From positions 1-33,816 of the forward strand of contig JAUNDN010000029.1 of assembly GCA_030526045.1 (NCBI GenBank): 33,816 nt of DNA. The letters run 5' to 3'. The notes beneath the pieces are model-generated. The model ran no database searches, was not told the origin of the DNA, and worked only from the letters and a program-made list of their open reading frames with translations. The stretch is from Bacillota bacterium. GTDB lineage: Bacteria > Bacillota > Clostridia > Lachnospirales > Lachnospiraceae. Of this stretch, positions 23,673 through 31,842 are shown in pieces. Within the stretch, counting starts at the first letter, position 1, and each line of letters begins with the position of its first letter. The translations under genes and the position numbers were made by a program.

Positions 23673-24524
23673 TTAGCCTTTCACTGCCCCCTGTGTCAAG
23701 CCATCTACAATACTGTTACTAAAACAGCAGTAAACAACGATCGTGGGGATAATTGCAATAACAATTGCCGCAAACATCTGAGAATAGTTCGTATTATAAG
23801 GTCCTACAAACTTTGACAGAGATACCGGCAGTGTCTTTTTGGTGTCATCAGAAATAAATACCATTGCAAGCAACAATTCATTCCAGTTCGCAACAAAGCT
23901 CATAAGACCTGTTACAAACAATCCAGTCTTGGAAAGCGGGAATGCAATGTGTGTAAATATCTTGTAGATGGAACAGCCGTCAATACATGCAGACTCGAAA
24001 AGTTCATTGGGCAGGCCCTTAAAGAATCCTGTCATAATAAAAATAGTCAGCGGTAAAGACAATGTCAAATAAGGAAGGATCAACCCCAAAAGACTGTTTG
24101 TCAAGCCCATCTTCGCAAATCTGGTGAATAACGGGATCAAAATACAGTGTACCGGTATCATCATTCCCGTCAGGAAATAGGTCATCATCACATTGGAAAA
24201 TTTCCATCTCAATCTTCCGATAGCAAAAGCTGCCATGGAACCGATCAACAGACACAATACCAGGGTGACACAACAGACAATAGCGGAATTCAGGGTTGCA
24301 ACACCAAGCTTTCCGGCCGTCCATGCAAAGGTATAGTTTTCAATCATCAGTTTCTCGGGCATAGACCAGGGTGATACAAACAACGTCTTATCATCCTTTA
24401 CGGAAACGAAAATAACCCACAACAACGGAAGGATGTAGATTACTGCCAGAATTGACAGAAAAATGTAGATAAGCGTTTTCACAACTGCGCTGCTTTTATT
24501 ATGATTCTTTACTGTTTTACTCAA
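23673..24524 (-). CDS. carbohydrate ABC transporter permease (MalG/CUT1 type)
   Basis: This 283-aa inner membrane permease has six spans and the ATPase-contacting EAA loop ESACIDGCSIYKIFTHIAFPLSK. CUT1 permeases of the MalG type couple a binding protein to an ATPase for oligosaccharide uptake. I place the start at TTG 24524, with GGGAGG exactly 8 nt upstream; a more upstream TTG within the previous gene has no such signal. The gene follows the first permease gene by 13 nt. No ATPase gene is nearby, so a shared MsmX/MalK-like ATPase must serve it. The C-terminus ends SIVDGLTQGAVKG, as is normal for the family. Confidence 0.9.
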   Translation of the reverse strand: MSKTVKNHNKSSAVVKTLIYIFLSILAVIYILPLLWVIFVSVKDDKTLFVSPWSMPEKLMIENYTFAWTAGKLGVATLNSAIVCCVTLVLCLLIGSMAAFAIGRLRWKFSNVMMTYFLTGMMIPVHCILIPLFTRFAKMGLTNSLLGLILPYLTLSLPLTIFIMTGFFKGLPNELFESACIDGCSIYKIFTHIAFPLSKTGLFVTGLMSFVANWNELLLAMVFISDDTKKTLPVSLSKFVGPYNTNYSQMFAAIVIAIIPTIVVYCCFSNSIVDGLTQGAVKG

Positions 24525-24537
24525 TTCTGCCACCTCC

Positions 24538-25425
24538 CTACATCTCGTAATTTTCAATTTTGACAAACTTGTTTATAATGAATGTCACAATCAAGCAAAG
24601 CACCAGGAGCACCGTACCGATTGCACTTGCATACCCGTATTTAAAGAACTTAAAGCCCTGCTGATACAAGTGTGTGGCAAGTACCTCTGTCTGATGGTTC
24701 GGTCCACCCTCAGTCATGTTAAAGATCAGATCAAAAAACTTCAGGGATCCAATTGCATTGAGTGACATTGCCGTTGCCATCATAGGTCTGATCAGAGGCA
24801 GGGTGATATGTCTGAAAGCCTGCACCTTTGTACAGCCGTCTATGTAGGATGCTTCATACAGAGAAGTACTGATACCTGATATCTGTGCCATGTACAACAT
24901 CATGGATTGACCTACATACTGCCAAAGTGATACAGATGCAATTACCCACATGGGAAGAATGATAAACCCTTTGGTATCCATCAGCCACAGCGGTCCTTCT
25001 ATGCCAAACTGTGCCAGAACCTGGTTGATACCCAGCTTCGGTGTGAAAATAAACATCCACAAAAGACCAAGTGCTGCCGATGACAATACACATGGCAGAT
25101 AGTATACATTTTTAAAGAAATTACGACCCTTTTTTATATTGGTTAACAGGGCTGCCAGAATCAAACCGGCAATCAACTGCGTCACTACGGAGAAAATCAG
25201 GAAGAACAGGGAATTCTTGAATGCGATCTTCATGGTTTTGTCTGCAGTAAACAGCTGCCTGTAATTCTCAAATCCAATAAATACCGGCTTTGTCAAGGCA
25301 TTATAATCGCAAAGAGAATAATAAACCGACTGACAAATCGGAATAAACAATACAAATGTAAATAACAGAAATGCCGGGGCTACAAATAGGATTATCGCCT
25401 TTTTGTCTCTTAATAATTTGTCCAT
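24538..25425 (-). CDS. carbohydrate ABC transporter permease (MalF/CUT1 type)
   Basis: This 295-aa permease has six membrane spans and the EAA loop YEASYIDGCTKVQAFRHITLPLIRP near residue 205. NMTEGGPNHQTEVLATHLYQQGFKFFKYG near the C-terminus is typical of the MalF-like partner of CUT1 sugar systems. Start ATG 25425 (MDKLLRDKKAIILFV) has GGAGG 5 nt upstream and replaces a longer open frame. It is separated from the binding-protein gene by 86 nt that hold a 12-bp hairpin. Confidence 0.9.
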   Translation of the reverse strand: MDKLLRDKKAIILFVAPAFLLFTFVLFIPICQSVYYSLCDYNALTKPVFIGFENYRQLFTADKTMKIAFKNSLFFLIFSVVTQLIAGLILAALLTNIKKGRNFFKNVYYLPCVLSSAALGLLWMFIFTPKLGINQVLAQFGIEGPLWLMDTKGFIILPMWVIASVSLWQYVGQSMMLYMAQISGISTSLYEASYIDGCTKVQAFRHITLPLIRPMMATAMSLNAIGSLKFFDLIFNMTEGGPNHQTEVLATHLYQQGFKFFKYGYASAIGTVLLVLCLIVTFIINKFVKIENYEM

Positions 25426-25444
25426 GTACACCTCCGAAGTTTTA

Positions 25445-25478
25445 GAAAAATGCGGGATTGGATTTCTCCAATCCCGCA
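25445..25478 (-). terminator. intercistronic hairpin between binding-protein and permease genes
   Basis: TGCGGGATTGGA (25451-25462) and TCCAATCCCGCA (25467-25478) form a perfect 12-bp stem with a TTTC loop. On the minus strand it is followed by TTTTTC. It probably works as a partial terminator or RNA-stabilising end that raises binding-protein levels over permease levels. Confidence 0.75.
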
Positions 25479-25511
25479 ATAAGAATTACTAATATGTTAT
25501 TAATATGTTAC

Positions 25512-26870
25512 TTATTTGTTCCAAACGTTGTTCTCGTAGAAATCTTCTACTGTCTGAAGTCCTTCTTCTACAGGAGTTCCCAGATAGATGGAAACCATAG
25601 CATCATCAAATGTTGAACCAGCTTCTGTGGAAGCAAGGGATTCGTTGTAGAAACCGAATGTAGACTTAGCATTTCCGAATACATCCATTACGTAAGCCAG
25701 CTGTGCAGGAGCCTTAGAAGCATCATACTCAACCTTGGTTACAGGAATCTTACCACCAACTTCTGCGGTATACTTCTGAGCAGTGTCATCTGTGAAGTAC
25801 TTCATGAATGCGATTACTGCTTCAGGACTCTTTGTAGTTGCGCTCATTGCAAGGCTGTCAGACTTAGCAATAACTCTGCCGTCTGTTCCGGGGAATGCGA
25901 ACACACCACATTTCTCCTCGAATGCAGGGTTAGAACCGTTGATCTGAGCAATTGCCCAAGAACCCTGGATCAGCATAGCTGCTTCTTCATTGTAGAAGTT
26001 TGCTGTAGCTACATCGTTTGTATCGCCTGCTGCTGTAGGCTGGAAATACTTAGAGATTTCAACCATCTTGTTTGCAGCACTTACAACATTTGCATCAAGC
26101 CAGGAAGCTGTTCCGCCGTTCAGTGCATCCAGATCTACGCCTTCACTGTCGCAAAGGTAACCAGCTAACATGGATAAGCACCATGCAGTACCTGCGGAAA
26201 TTGTGAGCGGTGTATAACCTGCATCCTGCAGCTTCTGGCATGCATCTAACATTCCATCCCAGTCTGTAGGCATTTCTGTAATGCCTGCTGTTGCAAACAT
26301 TTCTGTGTTATAAAATACGCAAGCTGCTGCAATATTTAACGGTACTGCATAGATCTTGCCATCGTAGGTCTGCTGTGAGAAAGCACCCTCACCACCGTTG
26401 AAGGTATCCATCCATCCATCAGCCTTCAGATAATCTGTTAAGTCTGCTGCAACACCGGGATCAACATATACATCCAGGTTCGGTCCGGGGCTGACGATGA
26501 AGCAGTCAGGTGTTTCGCCTGCAGCAACCAGTGCATTTAACTTAGAATAGTACTCTTCCAGATTGGTTGTGATCGGTGTTACATGATAAACACCTTCATA
26601 ATCCTTGTTGAATCTGTCAACTGTTTCCTTATAGCCCTTAGAAATAAGGTCTTCTGTTGCATCAAGATCATCCCAGAACATCCATGTGATCTCCTGAACT
26701 TCACCTGATGCTGCAGGTGCAGCTTCTCCAGTGCTCTCGGATTTCTCCGTTGCTGCTGTTGATTCAGTTGCTGTTGACTCTGTTGTGGTCTCTGTCTTGC
26801 CGCCACATCCTACTAATAAGGATGCTACCATAGCTACAGAAAGAATTACTGATAACAATTTCTTTTTCAT
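25512..26870 (-). CDS. extracellular solute-binding lipoprotein of a sugar ABC transporter
   Basis: This 452-aa periplasmic-binding-type protein has a signal peptide with lipobox LLVGC (Cys22), then an acidic serine/threonine-rich linker, then a family 1 solute-binding fold (EITWMFWDDL..., GTPVEEGLQTVEDFYENN). Lipid anchoring is expected in a Gram-positive cell. It captures sugar outside the cell for the two permeases. Start ATG 26870 follows GGGAGG. Its neighbour genes and the GH27 enzyme point to alpha-galactosides as substrate; this is inference. It is the first gene of the operon, controlled from the divergent AraC promoter region. Confidence 0.9.
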   Translation of the reverse strand: MKKKLLSVILSVAMVASLLVGCGGKTETTTESTATESTAATEKSESTGEAAPAASGEVQEITWMFWDDLDATEDLISKGYKETVDRFNKDYEGVYHVTPITTNLEEYYSKLNALVAAGETPDCFIVSPGPNLDVYVDPGVAADLTDYLKADGWMDTFNGGEGAFSQQTYDGKIYAVPLNIAAACVFYNTEMFATAGITEMPTDWDGMLDACQKLQDAGYTPLTISAGTAWCLSMLAGYLCDSEGVDLDALNGGTASWLDANVVSAANKMVEISKYFQPTAAGDTNDVATANFYNEEAAMLIQGSWAIAQINGSNPAFEEKCGVFAFPGTDGRVIAKSDSLAMSATTKSPEAVIAFMKYFTDDTAQKYTAEVGGKIPVTKVEYDASKAPAQLAYVMDVFGNAKSTFGFYNESLASTEAGSTFDDAMVSIYLGTPVEEGLQTVEDFYENNVWNK

Positions 26871-26916
26871 AGTTTACCTCCCTTATCAATTTGTTTAATA
26901 GCAATTCCATAGTTGT

Positions 26917-26922
26917 AGTATA
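26917..26922 (-). promoter_or_regulatory. -10 element of the ABC transporter operon
   Basis: TATACT on the minus strand lies about 50 bp ahead of the binding-protein ATG. The expected -35 position (26940-26945) reads TAGAGA, far from TTGACA, so the promoter looks activator-dependent. Confidence 0.6.
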
Positions 26923-26953
26923 GCAACCCGTCATCCTTATCTCTATAAAATAA

Positions 26954-27013
26954 TTGCTTTTTGTATTCTAATTCTTGCTATTTTTATTGTTCCTTTTTTT
27001 GCTTTTTTCACTT
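26954..27013. promoter_or_regulatory. direct-repeat AraC half-sites upstream of the transporter promoter
   Basis: Three related sites start at 26954 (TTGCTTTTTGTATTC), 26975 (TTGCTATTTTTATTG) and 26999 (TTGCTTTTTTCACTT). The first two start 21 bp apart, two helical turns. They sit directly upstream of the weak -35, where an AraC-type activator would contact RNA polymerase. Confidence 0.6.
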
Positions 27014-27100
27014 CAATTCATGCATTAATCTTATTTTACATGTGTAATATGTACATTTTTCATCCATTCTTTCTTTTTATTATATACATTTTGCAAACTT

Positions 27101-27120
27101 GATGCTAAAATAATAGCATC
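27101..27120. promoter_or_regulatory. 20-bp perfect dyad in the divergent promoter region
   Basis: GATGCTA and TAGCATC flank AAATAA. It follows a TTGCAA (27091-27096) that could be the AraC gene -35, placing the dyad over its -10. It may be an operator. Confidence 0.5.
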
Positions 27121-27128
27121 GTAACACA

Positions 27129-27153
27129 AAATCATAAAAAGCAAAAATAGCAA
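27129..27153. promoter_or_regulatory. inverted AraC half-sites near the regulator start
   Basis: AAAAATAGCAA (27143-27153) is the exact inverse of the TTGCTATTTTT site at 26975, and AAAAAGCAA (27136-27144) inverts the TTGCTTTTT variant. They lie 25-50 bp ahead of the regulator ATG, so they fit autoregulation or looping. Confidence 0.5.
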
Positions 27154-27177
27154 CTTTCGCGTTTTTTTGGAGGCATT

Positions 27178-28032
27178 ATGATTGAGATTCTGAACGGCAT
27201 TCATGAAACCGTAAATTTTAAAGAAGATACGAACTTAAGATTATTCAATAATGACGAGGCTGAGAACTATCCCAAGCACTGGCATGCTCCTCTGGAGATT
27301 ATCATGCCCACTCTGAATTCCTATTGGGCCGACTGCAGCAACATTTCCTATGAACTCCGGGAAGGAGACATTCTCATCATCAATCCCGGTGTCATTCACA
27401 GTCTGAGGGCTCCATCGGTGGGGAAACGCTTTATTTTTCAGGCAGACTACTCCATTCTTCGACGTATCAAGGAGCTGGAGACCACCTTGTCCACCATTGC
27501 CCCTGCATTCCTCATCACGCCCGAGGATGCTCCTGTCGGCCACGCACATGTGCAGAAGCTGATGTATGCAATTGCGGATGAATATTTTTCCGATGCTCCT
27601 ATGTCGGAGGCATCCGTCTATGCAAAACTGATAGAAATTTTCGTATGCATCGGACGGGAATGCTCACCGACCAGGAGTTTTTCAGTGAATACTTCTAAGC
27701 GTAAAGAATATACTGAGAAATTTGCTTTTATCTGTGAGTACATCAACGAGCACTGCACCGAGAACATTTCCCTCGATGAAGCAGCCCGGATTGCCGGCTT
27801 CAGTAAATATCACTTCAGCCGGCTGTTTAAATGCTACACCAATGTATCGTACTATAAATATGTCAACCAGAAACGAATTGCTTACGCAGAAAACCTGCTG
27901 ATCGACCCTGCCTTAAGCGTCACGGAGGTGGCATTACAGTCCGGTTTTGACAGCCTGTCTTCCTTCATCCGGATGTTTAAAATCGTCAAGGGCGTTACCC
28001 CTACCGAATTTAAGAACATGTACGACCCTTGA
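27178..28032 (+). CDS. AraC family transcriptional regulator of the sugar-utilisation locus
   Basis: This 284-aa protein has a cupin sensor at about residues 15-100 (KHWHAPLEIIM... LREGDILIINPGVIHSLRAP) and a C-terminal AraC double HTH at about 180-280 (ISLDEAARIAGFSKYHFSRLFK, ALSVTEVALQSGFDSLSSFIRMFKIVKGVTPTEF). Start ATG 27178 has GGAGG 4 nt upstream. It is divergent from the ABC transporter genes, and half-sites between them suggest it activates the transporter operon when sugar is bound and also controls itself. It converges with purA, with only 5 nt between stop codons. Confidence 0.92.
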   Translation: MIEILNGIHETVNFKEDTNLRLFNNDEAENYPKHWHAPLEIIMPTLNSYWADCSNISYELREGDILIINPGVIHSLRAPSVGKRFIFQADYSILRRIKELETTLSTIAPAFLITPEDAPVGHAHVQKLMYAIADEYFSDAPMSEASVYAKLIEIFVCIGRECSPTRSFSVNTSKRKEYTEKFAFICEYINEHCTENISLDEAARIAGFSKYHFSRLFKCYTNVSYYKYVNQKRIAYAENLLIDPALSVTEVALQSGFDSLSSFIRMFKIVKGVTPTEFKNMYDP

Positions 28033-28037
28033 TCCGG

Positions 28038-29330
28038 TTATTTTTTCAAGGGACTCTTTCTGTATATGATATCATCTCTTCCGGGTCCGTTGGAAACCAT
28101 CGTGATGGGATACCCAATCTGTTCCTCAATGAATTCCACGTACTTGCGGCAGTTTTCCGGAAGCTCCTCATACTTCTTGATGCCACGGATTTCGCATTTC
28201 CATCCCGGGAACGTCTTCAGCACCGGTTTTGCCTTTTCCAGCTTACAGGTAACAGGGAAATCAGTGGTCACTTCACCATCAATTTCATAACCTACGCACA
28301 CAGGGATTTCATCAAGATACCCCAGAACATCCAGCACCGTAAATGCCACATCCGTTGTTCCCTGCAGTCTGCAGCCATACTTGGATGCCACACAGTCAAA
28401 CCAACCCATACGTCTGGGACGACCCGTTGTTGCACCATATTCACCGCCGTCACCGCCGCGACGACGAAGCTCATCTGCCTCTTCTCCGAAGATTTCCGAA
28501 ACAAAGGCTCCTGCGCCCACCGCTGAGGAGTATGCCTTACATACGGTTACAATCTCCTTAATCTCGTAAGGAGGAATACCGGCGCCGATTGCGCCATAAG
28601 CTGCCAGAGTTGAAGATGAAGTAACCATCGGATAAATACCATGATCCGGATCCTTCAGGGTTCCCAGCTGTCCCTCCAGCAGAATCGTCTTTCCTTCCTT
28701 TATTGCCTTGTCAAGAAATGCCGACACATCACACACAAACGGCTTTACCATGTCTCTGTATTCATGCAGTGTTTCAAGAAGCTGTGCAGGGTCAATGAGC
28801 GGTTTATGGTACATGTGCTCCAATAAGACATTTTTCTGTTCACACACTCTTTCCACCTTTTCCTTCAAGGTATCCTCGTCAAAAAGCTCGCTTACCTGGA
28901 ACCCAATCTTTGCATATTTATCTGAATAAAACGGAGCAATACCTGATTTGGTAGAACCAAAGGATTTTCCGCCAAGCCGCTCCTCCTCATACTGATCAAA
29001 AAGAATATGATAAGGCATAACGATCTGGGCTCTGTCAGAAATCAGGATCTTCGGCATCGGTACATTTCTATCCGTAATTGAGCTGATCTCCTTCATCAGC
29101 ACAGGTATATTCAAGGCAACACCATTCCCGATGATGCTGGTCGTATGACCATAAAACACACCGGAAGGAAGCGTGTGAAGTGCAAACTTACCATAATTGT
29201 TTACAATTGTATGTCCTGCATTGGCTCCCCCCTGAAAACGAATGATAATATCCGCCTGCTGAGCCAGCATATCCGTAATCTTACCTTTTCCCTCGTCGCC
29301 CCAATTAGCGCCCACTACTGCTTTAACCAT
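28038..29330 (-). CDS. purA: adenylosuccinate synthetase
   Basis: This 430-aa GTP-dependent enzyme converts IMP and aspartate to adenylosuccinate, the first step toward AMP. Family landmarks are all present: GANWGDEGKGKITD at the N-terminus (GTP/IMP site), FQGGANAGHT, GSTKSGIAPFYSDK, EGQLGTLKDPDHGIYPMVTSSS and GATTGRPRRMGWFD. The length is standard. Start ATG has AGGAGG 7 nt upstream. It is monocistronic, convergent with the AraC gene, and preceded by a promoter-like pair and a hairpin (29366-29393). Confidence 0.97.
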   Translation of the reverse strand: MVKAVVGANWGDEGKGKITDMLAQQADIIIRFQGGANAGHTIVNNYGKFALHTLPSGVFYGHTTSIIGNGVALNIPVLMKEISSITDRNVPMPKILISDRAQIVMPYHILFDQYEEERLGGKSFGSTKSGIAPFYSDKYAKIGFQVSELFDEDTLKEKVERVCEQKNVLLEHMYHKPLIDPAQLLETLHEYRDMVKPFVCDVSAFLDKAIKEGKTILLEGQLGTLKDPDHGIYPMVTSSSTLAAYGAIGAGIPPYEIKEIVTVCKAYSSAVGAGAFVSEIFGEEADELRRRGGDGGEYGATTGRPRRMGWFDCVASKYGCRLQGTTDVAFTVLDVLGYLDEIPVCVGYEIDGEVTTDFPVTCKLEKAKPVLKTFPGWKCEIRGIKKYEELPENCRKYVEFIEEQIGYPITMVSNGPGRDDIIYRKSPLKK

Positions 29331-29365
29331 TTTTCGTCCTCCTGTTGTGATAATCCGTACAACAT

Positions 29366-29393
29366 AAAAAGCAGGTGTAAAAACCTGCTTTTT
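29366..29393. terminator. intrinsic terminator between the ior operon and purA
   Basis: AAAAAGCAGG and CCTGCTTTTT form a 10-bp stem around an 8-nt loop, with T-runs on both strands. It follows the ACT-protein stop at 29495 on the minus strand. It also lies downstream of the best purA promoter match, so it might be in the purA leader. Confidence 0.75.
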
Positions 29394-29415
29394 ATTGTCA
29401 GCTTCTTACTTAGTA

Positions 29416-29444
29416 ATTATACAGCAAGCATAATCATAAGTAAA
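29416..29444 (-). promoter_or_regulatory. putative purA promoter
   Basis: On the minus strand TTTACT (29439-29444) is 17 nt from a perfect TATAAT (29416-29421). The predicted start near 29409 gives a leader of about 80 nt that contains the hairpin at 29366-29393. Confidence 0.55.
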
Positions 29445-29494
29445 TTCAATATTATTTATGTGTATTATAAGTACAAATTATATCAAATAAGCAA

Positions 29495-29920
29495 TTACAA
29501 AAACATATCCTTTTCACTGAAGAAGTGTGCACCGGAATCCTCAAGTACTTTCTGTGCCTTTTCAAGGTCTGAAGGCTTAATGGCGATCGCCGCCTCATCC
29601 GTTGTGGTACACAAGGCATACATATATTCTATATTGATTCCGGCATGATAAAGGGTGTGCAGTACCTGCTGCAGACCTCCCACTCTGTGAGGAAGTGTCA
29701 CTGCAACAATATCGCTTAAGGTTGCGGAAAATCCGTTTTCCTTAAGAGCCTTTCTTCCCTTTTCCGGATCATTTACCAGAAGCCGCAGCATTCCGTATTC
29801 ACTGGTATCTGCAAGGCTTAAGGAAATAATATTGATATTTTCCTCCTTCAAAAGGTTCAGGACATCCTCCAGTCTTCCTTCTCTGTTTTCCAAAAAAACC
29901 GATAACTGCTTCATTGTCAT
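29495..29920 (-). CDS. ACT-domain protein, tandem ACT
   Basis: This protein is 141 aa from ATG 29920, which has an AAGGGG ribosome site about 7 nt upstream; the open frame extends further but that part overlaps the paaK end. Two ACT domains follow each other: residues 1-70 (MKQLSVFLENREGRLEDVLNLLKEENINIISLSLADTSEYGMLRLLV) and 72-140 (VTLPHRVGGLQQVLHTLYHAGINIEYMYAL). ACT domains bind amino acids. Its place as last gene after paaK and ior suggests it senses an aromatic amino acid or is an accessory of the pathway. It has no catalytic domain. Confidence 0.85.
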   Translation of the reverse strand: MTMKQLSVFLENREGRLEDVLNLLKEENINIISLSLADTSEYGMLRLLVNDPEKGRKALKENGFSATLSDIVAVTLPHRVGGLQQVLHTLYHAGINIEYMYALCTTTDEAAIAIKPSDLEKAQKVLEDSGAHFFSEKDMFL

Positions 29921-29936
29921 AGTTCCACCCCTTTCT

Positions 29937-31235
29937 CTACACCAATTTTCTCTTATCAATCACATGCACTGCCTTACCCATGCTTCTCTCAATGGACTTA
30001 GGCTCTACCAGTTTCACTTTAACAGCCAGTCCGATTGCCTGCTGGATTGCATGTGCAATCTTCTTCGTCAGGTTTTCAAGCTCTTTGATCTCATCCGAGA
30101 AGAACCGCTCCTCCACCTCAACCTGCACCTCAAGCGTATCCAGATTGTTCACCCGGTCTACAATCATCATGTAGTGCGGTGTTGTTCCGCCCATTTCAAG
30201 GAGTGCAGCCTCAACCTGGGAAGGAAATACATTGACACCGCGTATGATCAGCATGTCATCGGAACGTCCTTTGAACCGGCTGATTCTGGCAGTCGTTCTT
30301 CCACACTCACATTTGTCATAGCTGATGCTGGTAAGATCCTTGGTCCTGTAACGGATCAGGGGAAGACCTTCCTTCGTCAGTGTGGTAAATACCAGTTCCC
30401 CTGTCTGCCCTGCTTCGATGGGACGTAGGGTTTCCGGATCGATAATTTCCGGCAGGAAATGATCTTCAAACACATGAAGTCCCTTGTGATACTTGCAGTC
30501 ACAGGCAACACCGGGGCCCATAACCTCAGAAAGGCCGTAAATATCATGGGCGCTGATATGCAGCTTATCCTCTATCTGCAGGCGCATCTGCTCTGTCCAG
30601 GGCTCAGCACCGCAAATTGCCGCTTTCAGCTTAATGTTGGGAATATCTCCGTTTGCCTCCAGGGTTTCCGCAATATGCAGCAGATAGGAAGGCGTACACG
30701 CAATAGCAGTCACACCAAAGTCAATCATCATGGTCGTCAGCTTTTTGGTATTCCCGGTAGACATGGGAACTACCGTTGCTCCCAGGTGCTCCGCACCGTA
30801 GTGTGCTCCCAGACCTCCTGTAAAAAGGCCATAGCCATAAGCCACCTGAATCGTGTCCCCTCTGGTAACACCTGCCATGGTGAGCGCTCTTGCAACGCAC
30901 TCAGACCAGACATCAATATCGCGTCTGGTATAGCCTACTACCGTCGCCTTGCCGGTGGTTCCGCTGGACGCGTGAATACGAACGATCTCCGATTGGGGAG
31001 CTGCAAACAACCCGAAAGGATAGGTGTCTCTCAGATCATCCTTGGTGGTATAAGGAAGCTTATCAATATCCTCGATCCCCTGAATATCTCCGGGTTCGAT
31101 TCCCACTTCCTGCATCTTCTTTCGATAATATTCCACATTGTGATAAACTCTGTTTACCACCTTTACCAACCGCTTGCTCTGTAAATCCGCAAGCTCATCC
31201 CTGCTCATACATTCTTTTGTTTCATTCCAAATCAA
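29937..31235 (-). CDS. paaK: phenylacetate-CoA ligase family protein
   Basis: This 432-aa AMP-forming ligase has the ATP-binding motif [19 protein letters not shown] (about 90-110) and later [15 protein letters not shown] and [20 protein letters not shown], all typical of PaaK. It attaches CoA to phenylacetate or other arylacetates. The start is TTG (31235), with GGAGGGG 8 nt upstream, giving the family-typical [16 protein letters not shown]-terminus. In the same operon, IorAB makes aryl-CoA from aromatic 2-oxoacids, so PaaK probably works on the same acids, in either direction. Substrate specificity is not readable. Confidence 0.92.
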   Translation of the reverse strand: MIWNETKECMSRDELADLQSKRLVKVVNRVYHNVEYYRKKMQEVGIEPGDIQGIEDIDKLPYTTKDDLRDTYPFGLFAAPQSEIVRIHASSGTTGKATVVGYTRRDIDVWSECVARALTMAGVTRGDTIQVAYGYGLFTGGLGAHYGAEHLGATVVPMSTGNTKKLTTMMIDFGVTAIACTPSYLLHIAETLEANGDIPNIKLKAAICGAEPWTEQMRLQIEDKLHISAHDIYGLSEVMGPGVACDCKYHKGLHVFEDHFLPEIIDPETLRPIEAGQTGELVFTTLTKEGLPLIRYRTKDLTSISYDKCECGRTTARISRFKGRSDDMLIIRGVNVFPSQVEAALLEMGGTTPHYMMIVDRVNNLDTLEVQVEVEERFFSDEIKELENLTKKIAHAIQQAIGLAVKVKLVEPKSIERSMGKAVHVIDKRKLV

Positions 31236-31259
31236 TTTTGTGCCCCTCCTGCTATACTA

Positions 31260-31829
31260 TTATAATTGATACCCTGCCTCAAATGCCTTAAGGTTAATTT
31301 CAACCGTCTTTGCCGGAACGGTCGCCTCAATTACCTTCAGCCAGTCCTCCTTGGCAAAATCCATTCTCTTTGCCGCAACGCCGATGATAATGGTGTTAAA
31401 CACCCTGGCATTGCCGATCTCAAGCGCTTTCTTCTGTGCATCCACAACCACAACATTATGCTTTTCCTTTAAAGTCTCTATGATGTTTTCCGGATACTTG
31501 GCTAGTCCGATTGCCACCGGCATGGGATCCATCCTCTGATCATTAACAATCAAAACACCATCCTTTTTGAGAAAATGTGCATAGCGCAGAGCCTCCAGCT
31601 TTTCAAAGGCAATCAGCACATCCGCGCAGCCTTCCTCCACGATAGGCTCTGCCACCTTCTCGCCGTAACGCACATAAGTCACTACGCTTCCGCCACGCTG
31701 AGCCATACCGTGCACTTCAGAAATTTTCACGTCATACCCCGCCTGTCTTGTGATTCCGCCTAAAATACGGCTGGTAAGCAGGGTACCCTGTCCGCCCACG
31801 CCGACAATCATAATATTCTTCGTTTCCAT
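31260..31829 (-). CDS. iorB: indolepyruvate ferredoxin oxidoreductase, beta subunit
   Basis: This 189-aa gamma/beta-type subunit has the POR gamma-domain signature VGVGGQGTLLTSRILGG at residues 9-25 and SEVHGMAQRGGSVVTYVRYG in the middle. With IorA it oxidatively decarboxylates indolepyruvate and other aryl pyruvates to aryl-acetyl-CoA, reducing ferredoxin. Start ATG 31829 has GGGAGG 8 nt upstream. It begins 13 nt after iorA and is followed by paaK after 24 nt. Confidence 0.95.
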   Translation of the reverse strand: METKNIMIVGVGGQGTLLTSRILGGITRQAGYDVKISEVHGMAQRGGSVVTYVRYGEKVAEPIVEEGCADVLIAFEKLEALRYAHFLKKDGVLIVNDQRMDPMPVAIGLAKYPENIIETLKEKHNVVVVDAQKKALEIGNARVFNTIIIGVAAKRMDFAKEDWLKVIEATVPAKTVEINLKAFEAGYQL

Positions 31830-31842
31830 CCGCGAATCCTCC

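Larger units (their letters stand above)
26871..27177. other. 307-bp divergent promoter region
   Basis: This region lies between the minus-strand binding-protein gene and the plus-strand AraC gene. It contains the transporter -10, a direct-repeat operator array, an inverted-copy site near the AraC gene and a perfect dyad at 27101-27120. Confidence 0.8.

Noticed and set aside
29145-29648. 167-aa open frame on the + strand
   Set aside because: It spans the 5' end of purA, the terminator and the ACT gene; it is a shadow frame.
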